This document shows, one piece after another, positions 7,625 to 15,045 of a DNA stretch of 35,239 nucleotides (within the stretch, counting starts at the first letter, position 1; every line of letters starts with the position of its first letter). The stretch spans positions 1 through 35,239 of the forward strand of contig JAFWKC010000139.1 in NCBI GenBank assembly GCA_017514345.1, read 5' to 3'. Below the pieces are notes generated by a model. The model worked only from the letters and a program-made list of their open reading frames with translations. It searched no databases and was not told the origin of the DNA. Both the position numbers and the translations under genes were made by a program. The DNA comes from Eubacterium sp. (GTDB lineage Bacteria; Bacillota; Clostridia; Oscillospirales; Acutalibacteraceae).

Positions 7625-7661
7625 AAGGAGCTGTTCACACAGGACAGCTCCTTATTTTTTT
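7625..7661 (+). terminator. Terminator of the TM2 protein gene
   Basis: A 10-bp stem (AAGGAGCTGT/ACAGCTCCTT) is followed by a T-rich tail. The tail overlaps the last codons and stop of the convergent yqfD gene. Confidence 0.9.
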
Positions 7662-8836
7662 GCCTTTTTAAATTTGAGCGGAACCTCCTCGCCGATATCC
7701 TTCAGCGCGGTTATTCTGCACTTTACCGTGGCGGCGTCGGCGCCGAGGTCGGTGTCGGTTTTCTTTTTTATTATTTCATAATCGGAATAATCCAAGCTGA
7801 TTTTCTTATCAAGCTCCTTTTTGCACAGAGCGTTAAGCTCGCTGTCGCTTAGCGTTTTTTCCTCCCTGACGTAACGGCGTGCCGTCGTAGTGATAATACC
7901 GAGCGGAATGTCGCGGCGGTTCACCTTAATATATTTGTATGCCGTCGTCACATCGGCGCTTGTCAAATTCTTAAAGCCGATATAAAGCGGTATTTTTATC
8001 CCGAAAAACGACAGCGCTTTATATTCCGACGTCGACGTGTAATGCTTATAGCTCTGCATACGGTTGATTTTCAGCCTGAAGCTCTTTTTCACCTGCGCTA
8101 TGTATTCGCCGCGTGCGTGAGTAAACTGATTGCCCTTTTTCTTTTCGCTGTCATATACGCCCGAAATTAAAAGGTCGCCTTTCGTCACGCTGTCGCCCTT
8201 CCTTGCGGCAGCCCAGCCGTTATATACAGTCGCCTTAACAATAATGCCGTCGTCCGTCGCCCGAAGATTTGCAAAGCCCTTTGCGCTTGCAATTTTTGGC
8301 TTTTTCTTCGTTTCGTTTATCTCAATTTTTTCCGTCGTTCCGAACTCGTTTATATGCACCCACGCGCAGTCCTCAAACGACGCCATCATCAGATTTTCGA
8401 TTTTTTCCTTGTCGACGCCATGCCTAAATGCGCCGTAGCAAAGTCCGTTTTCGGCGGCAAATTCAATTATTTCCGCGTCCTTGATGCGACTGTTTCCCTC
8501 GGTTTCGATGTTCCAAACAAAGCACGACAAAAAGCAAATAAGAATTACGAACATCACCGCGCCTGCAAAGAGTCCATACCTGTTTTTGATTTTTAAAAAC
8601 GGAAAGACTATTCCCTTTTTCTTCGTTATCCTGAGCCGTCCGCCGTGCCGCTTTGCAAGTCTGCTGACGTTAAGATACTGAAACGCGGGACATTCGCACA
8701 CAAGCTCGCCGCTGTCATAATGAACTCTGCGAAGCGAAGCGTTCTCCTCGCGGCAGGCGTTGATAAAACCGTCGGCAAAGCCGCCCGAAAAGCGGAACTC
8801 AACAAAGCCTATCAGCCAGCGTATAAGGTTAATCAT
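7652..8836 (-). CDS. yqfD: Sporulation protein YqfD
   Basis: 394 residues, matching the YqfD family of sigma-E-dependent sporulation membrane proteins found in nearly all endospore formers. One strong membrane helix lies near residues 89-110 (YGLFAGAVMFVILICFLSCFVW). It is followed by a large domain beginning WNIETEGNSRI, which recalls FtsQ/POTRA-type folds, and the conserved YNGWAAARKGDSVTKGDLLISG region. The biochemical role is unknown. It overlaps yqfC by 8 bases, the conserved order in spore formers. The C-terminus converges on the terminator of the gene on the opposite strand. This gene is a main reason to regard the organism as spore-forming. Confidence 0.92.
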   Translation of the reverse strand: MINLIRWLIGFVEFRFSGGFADGFINACREENASLRRVHYDSGELVCECPAFQYLNVSRLAKRHGGRLRITKKKGIVFPFLKIKNRYGLFAGAVMFVILICFLSCFVWNIETEGNSRIKDAEIIEFAAENGLCYGAFRHGVDKEKIENLMMASFEDCAWVHINEFGTTEKIEINETKKKPKIASAKGFANLRATDDGIIVKATVYNGWAAARKGDSVTKGDLLISGVYDSEKKKGNQFTHARGEYIAQVKKSFRLKINRMQSYKHYTSTSEYKALSFFGIKIPLYIGFKNLTSADVTTAYKYIKVNRRDIPLGIITTTARRYVREEKTLSDSELNALCKKELDKKISLDYSDYEIIKKKTDTDLGADAATVKCRITALKDIGEEVPLKFKKAKK

Positions 8837-9080
8837 TACTGCAAAACTCCATACTCATAATAGTACCCTCGACGACGGCGCCCTCGTGCGACAGCGCGTT
8901 TATGTACAGCTCGCTACCTGTAAAAGTAACGGCGTACTTGCCGAGGTCTATTTTGATTTTATCCTTCGTGTATTCAAGAATACCCTTCAGCCCGTCAACG
9001 ACGCATTGATTGTTGCCGACAATTTCGAGGTGCGGCGAGGCGGTATATTCAACTATGCTGTCACGGTTTTTCACAAGCAT
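8829..9080 (-). CDS. yqfC: Sporulation protein YqfC (YabP/YqfC family)
   Basis: 83 residues, typical of the small YabP/YqfC family, with the core HLEIVGNNQCVVDGLKGILEY and IKIDLGKYAVTFTGSELYI. It is expressed in the mother cell in Bacillus and is always paired with yqfD. No Shine-Dalgarno sequence is visible. ATG (9080) and the preceding GTG (9083) are the only possible starts, because a TAG stop lies four codons upstream in frame. A terminator for the upstream operon ends only about 15 nt before the gene, so it needs its own promoter very close to the start. Confidence 0.88.
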   Translation of the reverse strand: MLVKNRDSIVEYTASPHLEIVGNNQCVVDGLKGILEYTKDKIKIDLGKYAVTFTGSELYINALSHEGAVVEGTIMSMEFCSND

Positions 9081-9098
9081 CACCGTATAATTCTATGC

Positions 9099-9127
9099 AA
9101 AAAAGAACGGTGATAATACCACCGTTC
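9099..9127 (-). terminator. Terminator of the NusG-II/Gx-transporter operon
   Basis: A perfect 8-bp stem (GAACGGTG/CACCGTTC, 7-nt loop) is followed by six T's on the minus strand. Confidence 0.93.
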
Positions 9128-9140
9128 AGTTAATACAGGA

Positions 9141-9197
9141 GTGAGCTTCGCTCACAAGACTCAAGGCTCAAGGCTCAAGGTGTCGGGTGCTTCGCAC
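9141..9197. repeat. Heptad and hairpin repeat element (copy B)
   Basis: Two triloop hairpins with the same TTC loop, GTGAGC-TTC-GCTCAC (9141-9155) and GTGC-TTC-GCAC (9187-9197), flank three tandem 7-mers (ACTCAAG, GCTCAAG, GCTCAAG; 9159-9179). It lies between a stop codon (9200) and that operon's terminator, so it forms the 3' untranslated region of the mRNA. Confidence 0.65.
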
Positions 9198-9199
9198 GT

Positions 9200-9703
9200 T
9201 TATAATTTTTTAACTATGTTGTTCAGCCGTGCGATTACAATGCCCGATACGATGCCGACGAGCACGCCGCTGACAGCTCCAGAAATGAGAAGCACGGGAA
9301 GATAGTAAACAATCTGCGAGCTGTTCATCACGACTGCCGCGACGATTATCTGTCCGACGTTATGCACAGCCGCGCCAAGCACGGACACGCCGACGGGCGA
9401 CAGCTTTTCGCTTTTCATAGCCGCTATCATAACTAAAAACGACAGTATTCCGCCCGCGTAGCTGTAAACGAGCGAAAACGCGCCGCTGAACAGCAGACCT
9501 GCAAGCAGTATGCGTAGCATCGAAATGAAAAACGCCTCTCTTTTGCCGAGCAGATATATTGCCGCGAGCGTGATGGAATTTGCAAGTCCGAGCTTCACGC
9601 CTGGTATGCCGATATTAATTGGTATAAGGCTTTCAAGGAACGACAGCACAAACGCAAGCGCTATACAAAGCGCAATCGTTGCAACTCTTTTTGACTTACT
9701 CAT
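9200..9703 (-). CDS. Gx transporter family membrane protein (heptaprenyl diphosphate synthase component I-like; EetB-like)
   Basis: 167 residues, almost all hydrophobic, with about five membrane helices and no large loops. The GIPGVKLGLANSITLAAIYLLG segment is characteristic of the family named after heptaprenyl diphosphate synthase component I (PF07456), now called Gx transporter and resembling ECF substrate-binding subunits. Members accompany NusG-domain-II proteins in flavin-based extracellular electron-transfer loci, where they are called EetB. The start overlaps the stop of the upstream gene (ATGA), so the two are coupled. The operon ends here; no apbE, ndh2 or polyprenyl synthase gene is adjacent. 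The electron-transfer role is inferred from family and pairing only. Confidence 0.8.
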   Translation of the reverse strand: MSKSKRVATIALCIALAFVLSFLESLIPINIGIPGVKLGLANSITLAAIYLLGKREAFFISMLRILLAGLLFSGAFSLVYSYAGGILSFLVMIAAMKSEKLSPVGVSVLGAAVHNVGQIIVAAVVMNSSQIVYYLPVLLISGAVSGVLVGIVSGIVIARLNNIVKKL

Positions 9704-10074
9704 CGCGCAACACCGTCCACTTCCCCGCCGCCGCTGACGCTGACAACGACCTTATTCGGCAAACAGATTATACTTTCGCCGCTCTTTTTTACGGCTCTGT
9801 GATGAACGCAGATTTTATCAGGACAGTCGGCTGATGTAACGGACGCTTCGCCGTTTTTAATTTCGACCACATTTGTCACCCTGCCGTCAGACTTCACCTC
9901 AAAAGCTATATCCTCGTCAAGCGGAAGCTCTGCGATAACGGTACCGTTTTGCTCCACGACGACAGTTTTGCCGACGGAGGCAAACGAGTTTATGCACAAA
10001 AAAGCAACAGCCGCAGCGACAAGCACCACAGCGGCAATAATAATATCAAGCTTTTTTATCCTGAATTTTTCCAT
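9700..10074 (-). CDS. NusG domain II-containing membrane-anchored protein (EetA-like)
   Basis: 124 residues: one N-terminal membrane helix (about residues 10-30) and an outside domain of the NusG_II type (PF07009). The signature is SADCPDKICVHH then SIICLPNKVVV, with three conserved cysteines. This is not the transcription factor NusG. Paired with the Gx transporter it resembles the EetA-EetB pair of flavin-based electron transfer. The start taken is MEKFRIKKLD. An upstream extension to 10119 would run through the promoter itself. There is no Shine-Dalgarno, and the ATG lies 6 nt after a perfect -10 box, so the mRNA is probably leaderless. Confidence 0.8.
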   Translation of the reverse strand: MEKFRIKKLDIIIAAVVLVAAAVAFLCINSFASVGKTVVVEQNGTVIAELPLDEDIAFEVKSDGRVTNVVEIKNGEASVTSADCPDKICVHHRAVKKSGESIICLPNKVVVSVSGGGEVDGVAR

Positions 10075-10080
10075 ATACAA

Positions 10081-10109
10081 ATTATATACCGTCGCGCGTT
10101 TAATGTCAA
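10081..10109 (-). promoter_or_regulatory. Consensus sigma-A promoter of the NusG-II/Gx operon
   Basis: TTGACA and TATAAT, both perfect, are 17 nt apart on the minus strand. The ATG begins 7 nt downstream of the -10 box, at the expected +1. Confidence 0.92.
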
Positions 10110-10138
10110 TTGACAACATATTATTAATATGATATGAT
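10110..10138 (+). promoter_or_regulatory. Sigma-A promoter of mntP
   Basis: TTGACA (10110-10115) and TATGAT (10133-10138) with a 17-nt spacer. The -35 box directly abuts the -35 box of the divergent promoter, making the 12-bp palindrome TGTCAATTGACA. Confidence 0.85.
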
Positions 10139-10160
10139 AGCTATCCAAAGGAATGATTAT

Positions 10161-10739
10161 ATGAATTTAATGTTTTTTGTAAACAGCATACTGTTCGGCT
10201 TCGGGCTTGCGATGGACGCGTTTTCCGTATCGGTCGCAAACGGACTGAGCGAGCCGAAAATGAGGCGCAGAAAAGCAGTAACGATAGCGGGAACGTTTGC
10301 GTTTTTTCAGTGCGTAATGCCGCTTATCGGCTGGGCTGCCGTACATTTCGTCGTAAGCTATTTCAAAAAGGTTGAGCCGTTTATACCGTACGTCGCGCTG
10401 ATACTTCTGCTGTATATCGGCGGCAAAATGGTGTACGAAAGCATACTAAGCAAGGGCGAAGAGGAAAAAGCCGCGCTCGGTGCGGGAACGCTATTTGTTC
10501 AGGGCATAGCAACCTCGATTGACGCGCTGTCAGTCGGATTTACAACTCAGAGCTACGGTTTGACTGACGCCTTTATTTCTGCCTTAATTATCGGTGTTGT
10601 CACTTTCGGCGTATGTGTTGCAGGAATAAAAATCGGCAAGGTTTTCGGCGACAGATTTTCGAGCAGGGCAACGCTGCTCGGCGGCATAGTATTAATAGGT
10701 ATAGGAATAGAAATATTTATAAAAGGCGTATTCTTTTAA
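10161..10739 (+). CDS. mntP: Putative manganese efflux pump MntP
   Basis: 192-residue integral membrane protein of the MntP family (formerly DUF204/YebN), which exports Mn2+ and prevents manganese toxicity. It has six predicted helices in two repeats, each with the conserved acidic motif (AMDAFSVSVANG in helix 1, ATSIDALSVGF in helix 4). The start is MNLMFFVNSIL, with AAAGG 9-10 nt upstream; the in-frame ATA/ATG extension to 10134 overlaps the promoter. The leader is only about 16 nt, too short to hold the Mn-sensing yybP-ykoY riboswitch that controls many mntP genes. Confidence 0.93.
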   Translation: MNLMFFVNSILFGFGLAMDAFSVSVANGLSEPKMRRRKAVTIAGTFAFFQCVMPLIGWAAVHFVVSYFKKVEPFIPYVALILLLYIGGKMVYESILSKGEEEKAALGAGTLFVQGIATSIDALSVGFTTQSYGLTDAFISALIIGVVTFGVCVAGIKIGKVFGDRFSSRATLLGGIVLIGIGIEIFIKGVFF

Positions 10740-10740
10740 T

Positions 10741-10790
10741 AAAAAACTGCGGACAGATAAAAGCAAATCTGTCCGCAGTTTATTTATTTT
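10741..10790. terminator. Bidirectional terminator between mntP and yfbR
   Basis: A perfect 14-bp stem (AACTGCGGACAGAT and its complement at 10767-10780) with A-rich left and T-rich right flanks. It serves both convergent genes and overlaps the yfbR stop region. Confidence 0.93.
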
Positions 10791-11371
10791 GTATGCTCGT
10801 CAAGAGTGAGGTAATAGGCAGGCAGAAAATGCTCGCGGAAGTATTTAACCTCGGGCAAATCGATTGCTTCGATTTTTTCCTCCTGCGCTTTAAGCGCGAG
10901 GTCAAATTCGCGGTTGCCCATACGGTTTTCCTCAACGCATTTAATCAGCGCGCTGATTTTGTCCGCCGCTTTTACGAGCGCCCAAAGCTCCCTGTCGTCG
11001 TCGCTGTGTTCAAATACGGGCGTGTAATCCTCCCTGAACTCGTCGGGAAGCATTGACAGCAGTCGTTCGCCCGCAACAGCCTCAACGTCCTTGTAAACTG
11101 TGCTGATTTCGTCGTTATAATACTTGACGGGAGTCGGCATATCGCCCGTGATAACCTCCGTCGTGTCGTGATAAAGCGCAAGCACGGCTGCGCGGTCGGC
11201 GTTATAATTTTTGCCGAACTTCTTGTTGCCGATTAAGGCAAGCGCGTGAGCAATTACCGCAACGCTGTGGCTGTGCTCGGCAATATTCTCTTTTGAAGTA
11301 TTACGCATCAGCGCCCAGCGGTCAATCAGCTTCATCCTGTTGACCATAGCAAAAAAGCTGTAATTACTCAT
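10784..11371 (-). CDS. yfbR: 5'-deoxynucleotidase, YfbR family (HD domain)
   Basis: 195 residues, aligned over the full length with E. coli YfbR, which removes phosphate from dNMPs and helps dUMP/dTMP balance. Metal ligands of the HD domain are present: His33 (AEHSHSV), His68-Asp69 (LYHDTTE) and a later Asp in VKAADKISALIKC. The substrate-specificity elements RWALMRN and TGDMPTPVKYYN are also intact. It overlaps the end of aspS by 8 bases and is the last gene of the mgsA-hisS-aspS-yfbR run. Confidence 0.9.
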   Translation of the reverse strand: MSNYSFFAMVNRMKLIDRWALMRNTSKENIAEHSHSVAVIAHALALIGNKKFGKNYNADRAAVLALYHDTTEVITGDMPTPVKYYNDEISTVYKDVEAVAGERLLSMLPDEFREDYTPVFEHSDDDRELWALVKAADKISALIKCVEENRMGNREFDLALKAQEEKIEAIDLPEVKYFREHFLPAYYLTLDEHTK

Positions 11372-13151
11372 TATCCTCGTCCTTTGTTATTGCGATAGAA
11401 AGCTCCTGAAGCTGAACGTCGTCGATATACGACGGTGCGCCGCTCATAAGCTCGCTCGCGTTTTGTACCTTCGGGAATGCGACAACGTCGCGAAGCGAAT
11501 CAGCGCCGCAGATAAGCATAGCAAGTCTGTCAAGACCGATGCCCATTCCGCCGTGCGGCGGTGAAGCGTAGTGATACGCGTCAACAAGGAAGCCGAACTT
11601 AGCGTCGATTTCGTCCTGCTCCATACCGAGAAGCTCAAACATCTTTGTCTGGAGCTCACAGTCTGTAATACGCATCGAGCCCGAAGAAAGCTCGGTGCCG
11701 TTAAGCACAAGGTCAAACGCCTGCGCCTTAACCTTGCTCTTGTCGGTATCAAGATACTGAACGCTGTCGTCCATAGGCATAGTAAACGGATGGTGCGCCG
11801 CAACGTATTCGCCCGTGTCCTCGTCAAGCTCAAAGAACGGCATTTCAGTAATCCAAAGGTAATTCCACTTGCCCTCTGGTATAATGTCAAGCTCTTTTGC
11901 GACGATAAGGCGGAGCGCGCCCATAATCGTGAGCGCCTTTCTCGTCTTGTCAGACACGATGAAAACGACGTCGCCCTGCTCTGCACCAAGCTGAGCGAGG
12001 AGCGCTTCAAGCTCGCCGTCCTTCAAAAACTTTGCAAACGAGCAGTTAGGAGCCTCGTCAGCCCAGCGAACATACGCAAGCCCCTTTGCGCCGATGCCCT
12101 TTGCGTGCTCGGTTAATTTGTCAATCTTCTTTCTTGAATAATGCTGAGCCGCGCCCTTTGCGACGATAGCCTTTACTGCGCCGCCGTCGGCAACTGCGCT
12201 CTTGAACACAACGAAATCAGTCGTGTCCGCCCAATCGCTGATATCCTGAATAAGCATATCAAAACGCGTGTCGGGCTTGTCTGAGCCGTACTTGTTCATC
12301 GCGTCGGCAAAGGTCATACGCGGGAGCTTTTCTTCAATTTCTACGTCAATGGTTTCCTTCATCAGCTTTTTGATGAAGCCCTCAGCCATATCCATAATGT
12401 CATCGCAGTCAACGAACGACATTTCAAGGTCAATCTGTGTAAATTCAGGCTGACGGTCAGCGCGTAAATCCTCGTCGCGGAAGCAGCGCGCAAGCTGTAC
12501 GTAGCGGTCAAAGCCAGCAATCATACAAAGCTGCTTGTAAATCTGTGGCGACTGAGGAAGCGCATAAAATTTTCCGCTGTGAATACGCGACGGCACAACG
12601 TAGTCCCTTGCGCCTTCAGGTGTGGACTTAATCATCATCGGCGTTTCTATCTCGATAAAATCGTTGTCGTAAAAATAGTCGCGCGCGATTTTTGCAATCT
12701 TGTGGCGCATAAGGATATTCTTCGTCAGCTTTTCGCTTCTGAGGTTGAGATAACGGTATTTGAGCGTCGTTTCGTCGCCTACGCTATCGCTCTTTTCAAT
12801 CTCGAACGGCGGCGTCTGAGCCTTTGAGAGAATACGGAAATCAGTAACCATAACCTCGATATCACCCGTCGGGATTTCCTTATTTTTGCTTTCGCGCTCG
12901 GCAACCGTACCGACAGCCGCAACGACGTATTCGGTACGCACGGACTGAGCCTTTGCAAAAATTTCGCGGTCAGTTTTGTCATTAAAGGACAGCTGAATAA
13001 TACCGCTTCTGTCGCGCAAATCTACGAAAATAAGGTTTCCGAGGTCGCGCTGTCTTTGTACCCAGCCGAAAACGGTAATCTCCTGTCCTACGTTATTTAT
13101 GTCAAATTCTGCACAGTATGCAGTTCTTTTAAGTCCGTTAAGTGTGTCCAT
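11364..13151 (-). CDS. aspS: Aspartyl-tRNA synthetase
   Basis: 595-residue class II synthetase of the bacterial type: N-terminal OB-fold anticodon-binding domain, catalytic core and the inserted GAD domain. Motif 2 is seen as CFRDEDLRADRQPEFTQID and motif 3 as GMGIGLDRLAMLI. The anticodon domain reads RQRDLGNLIFVDLRDR; the Leu in that loop is the form seen in discriminating AspRS rather than the His of non-discriminating enzymes, so it probably charges only tRNA-Asp. The ATG shares one base with the hisS stop (TAATG), and hisS-aspS is a conserved Firmicute pair. Confidence 0.98.
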   Translation of the reverse strand: MDTLNGLKRTAYCAEFDINNVGQEITVFGWVQRQRDLGNLIFVDLRDRSGIIQLSFNDKTDREIFAKAQSVRTEYVVAAVGTVAERESKNKEIPTGDIEVMVTDFRILSKAQTPPFEIEKSDSVGDETTLKYRYLNLRSEKLTKNILMRHKIAKIARDYFYDNDFIEIETPMMIKSTPEGARDYVVPSRIHSGKFYALPQSPQIYKQLCMIAGFDRYVQLARCFRDEDLRADRQPEFTQIDLEMSFVDCDDIMDMAEGFIKKLMKETIDVEIEEKLPRMTFADAMNKYGSDKPDTRFDMLIQDISDWADTTDFVVFKSAVADGGAVKAIVAKGAAQHYSRKKIDKLTEHAKGIGAKGLAYVRWADEAPNCSFAKFLKDGELEALLAQLGAEQGDVVFIVSDKTRKALTIMGALRLIVAKELDIIPEGKWNYLWITEMPFFELDEDTGEYVAAHHPFTMPMDDSVQYLDTDKSKVKAQAFDLVLNGTELSSGSMRITDCELQTKMFELLGMEQDEIDAKFGFLVDAYHYASPPHGGMGIGLDRLAMLICGADSLRDVVAFPKVQNASELMSGAPSYIDDVQLQELSIAITKDEDNE

Positions 13152-14503
13152 TATTCTTCCTCCGTAACGCCCGAAGCGAAAAGCGAATTAAAGTCAAACG
13201 CTTCGCCGTTAATTTCTAAATCTCTGAGCTGCTCGTCCATACTGATACGATAAAAATCGCTCACAAAGGTGACGAGCGAAACCTCGCAGGAGTCGCCGCT
13301 TTGCATATTCTTTAAGGTTGCAGCTTTATTTTCAACCTCGTTGTCGCCGATAACGACGTTAAACGCGGCGTTCATCTTGTCGGCGTACTTCATCTGCGCC
13401 CTGAGTGAACGCTCGTTCAAATCATAAAGCACCGTGAAGCCCTCCTCGCGCATATCCTTTGCGATTTCGACAGCCTTTAGCTGAGCCTTTTCGCCGAGCG
13501 CAACGATGAACAAATCGGGCTTTGCAGGCTCTGGGAATTCACATTCCTGTGCTTCCATAACGAGCTGGAGCCTTTCCATACCCATACCGAAGCCGAGTGA
13601 CGGCGTATGCTGACCGCCGAATTCCTCAACGAGTCCGTCATATCGGCCGCCGCCGCAGACCGTACCCTGCGCGCCGATAGAATCGGCAACAAATTCAAAG
13701 ACGGTTTTTGTGTAGTAATCAAGTCCGCGCACGATACGCGGATTAATCTGATATTCAATGCCCATTGAGTCAAGGTACTTCTTTACCTTTTCAAAATGCT
13801 CGCTGCACTCATCGCACAGATAGTCAAGCACAGCAGGAGCGTCCTCGGCAAGCGCCTTGTCCTCTGGACTTTTGCAGTCAAGAAGCCTCATCGGGTTGCG
13901 CTCAAGCCTTTCCTGACAGGTCGTACAAAGCTCATCCCTGTGCGCGCCGAAGTATTCGCGAAGCGCGTCCTGATATTTTGCGCGACAGGTCGGACAGCCG
14001 ATAGAATTAAGCTCAAGGTGCAAATCCTTTACACCGAGCTCGTCAAAAACCTGCTTTGCAAGCGAAATCATCTCGGCGTCGGCAAGCGGCGAGGTTGCGC
14101 CGAAGCACTCAATTCCAAACTGATGGAATTCACGGAGCCTGCCTGCCTGCGGCTTTTCGTAGCGATAGCAGGAGGTCAGATAGTATACCTTCTGAGGCAG
14201 CGCCTCGTTGCTGAGTCCGTTTTCGAGGAACGAGCGCGCCGCGCCTGCAGTACCCTCGGGACGAAGCGTAATCGAACGTCCGCCTTTGTCGTCAAAGGTG
14301 TACATCTCCTTCTGTACGACGTCGGTGGTGTCGCCCACACCGCGCTGAAAAAGCTCGGTGTGTTCAAAAACGGGCGTTCTTATTTCACGGTAGCCGTATC
14401 GCTCCGCAACGCCGCGACATACTGACTCTATGTACTGATTTTTGTGTACCTCGGACGGAAGCGCGTCCTTCGTACCCTTGATAGCTTTTGTAATAAGTGC
14501 CAT
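13151..14503 (-). CDS. hisS: Histidyl-tRNA synthetase
   Basis: 450-residue class II synthetase. Visible motifs are LRPEGTAGAARSFLENG, motif 2 YRYEKPQAGRLREFHQFG, the histidine-specific RGLDYYTKTVFEF (HisA) and motif 3 GFGMGMERLQLVM, followed by the C-terminal anticodon-binding domain. The start is MALITKAIKGTKDALPSE, with AGGAG 7 nt upstream; a longer frame to 14539 starts in the intergenic hairpin region. The 58-bp gap to mgsA holds only a short hairpin, too small for a T-box. Confidence 0.98.
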   Translation of the reverse strand: MALITKAIKGTKDALPSEVHKNQYIESVCRGVAERYGYREIRTPVFEHTELFQRGVGDTTDVVQKEMYTFDDKGGRSITLRPEGTAGAARSFLENGLSNEALPQKVYYLTSCYRYEKPQAGRLREFHQFGIECFGATSPLADAEMISLAKQVFDELGVKDLHLELNSIGCPTCRAKYQDALREYFGAHRDELCTTCQERLERNPMRLLDCKSPEDKALAEDAPAVLDYLCDECSEHFEKVKKYLDSMGIEYQINPRIVRGLDYYTKTVFEFVADSIGAQGTVCGGGRYDGLVEEFGGQHTPSLGFGMGMERLQLVMEAQECEFPEPAKPDLFIVALGEKAQLKAVEIAKDMREEGFTVLYDLNERSLRAQMKYADKMNAAFNVVIGDNEVENKAATLKNMQSGDSCEVSLVTFVSDFYRISMDEQLRDLEINGEAFDFNSLFASGVTEEE

Positions 14504-14529
14504 AAGCTTCTCCTGTATATATAGTTTAC

Positions 14530-14551
14530 GGGCGGACAAAGCTGTCCGCCC
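14530..14551. repeat. Perfect hairpin between mgsA and hisS
   Basis: GGGCGGACA-AAGC-TGTCCGCCC has a 9-bp stem and a 4-nt loop. There is no T-run on either strand, so it is not a standard terminator. Its outer GGGCGGA/TCCGCCC arms are the same as in the palindrome at 362-380. It may be an mRNA processing or stability element, or a dispersed palindromic repeat. Confidence 0.7.
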
Positions 14552-14561
14552 AGAATTATTC

Positions 14562-14975
14562 TTAGTTACGGTTGTAGCGTGGATTTACAATTTCTCTCCA
14601 CTCGAAATCGCCTCGTTCAACGCCTCTGATGAGTGCCTCTGCTGTTGCAATATTAGTTGCGAACGGGATGTTATGAACATCGCAGAGCCTGAGTAAATCG
14701 TTATCGTTCGGTTCGTGAGGCTTTGCTGTGAGCGGATCTCTGAAGAAAATCAGAAGGTCAATTTCGTTGCAGGCAATTCTGCTTGCAATCTGCTGACCGC
14801 CGCCCTGTGAACCGCTAAGGAAGCAGTTGATATCAAGTCCTGTCGCATCTTTTACAAGCTTGCCCGTCGTGCCAGTCGCACAAACGTCGTGACGACTGAT
14901 AATGCCGCAGTATGCAATACAAAACTGAACAAGCAATTCCTTTTTTGCATCGTGTGCTATTAAAGCGATATTCAT
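14562..14975 (-). CDS. mgsA: Methylglyoxal synthase-like protein with altered active site
   Basis: 137 residues, aligned along the full length with MgsA, which converts dihydroxyacetone phosphate to methylglyoxal and phosphate, a bypass of glycolysis. Family landmarks present: IALIAHD (Asp9), the phosphate-binding TGTTGKL (34-40), [12 protein letters not shown] (Asp80, His87) and [11 protein letters not shown]. Two residues thought to be catalytic in E. coli are changed. The GGDQQ motif reads GGGQQ, so Asp71 is Gly60, and PHDPD reads PHEPN, so Asp101 is Asn90. Activity is therefore doubtful or modified, although the rest of the fold is well kept. It has a strong AGGAGG site and its own promoter, and leads into hisS. 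Confidence 0.85.
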   Translation of the reverse strand: MNIALIAHDAKKELLVQFCIAYCGIISRHDVCATGTTGKLVKDATGLDINCFLSGSQGGGQQIASRIACNEIDLLIFFRDPLTAKPHEPNDNDLLRLCDVHNIPFATNIATAEALIRGVERGDFEWREIVNPRYNRN

Positions 14976-15016
14976 ATTTTTCCTCCTTTTAGCGTTGGGG
15001 TTGTGCCGATAGATTT

Positions 15017-15045
15017 ATGATAACATAAAAATGCTATCTGTACAA
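15017..15045 (-). promoter_or_regulatory. Promoter of mgsA-hisS-aspS-yfbR
   Basis: TTGTAC and TATCAT are 17 nt apart on the minus strand, with a TG extension just before the -10 box (TGTTATCAT). Confidence 0.65.

Noticed and set aside
9141..9197. CRISPR-like array at the tandem repeats
   Set aside because: The repeats are 7-bp head-to-tail units without spacers; no cas genes.
10120..10160. yybP-ykoY manganese riboswitch upstream of mntP
   Set aside because: The promoter leaves a leader of only about 16 nt, too short for the riboswitch.
14504..14561. T-box leader for hisS-aspS
   Set aside because: The gap is only 58 bp, has no T-box consensus sequence and holds a single 22-nt hairpin.
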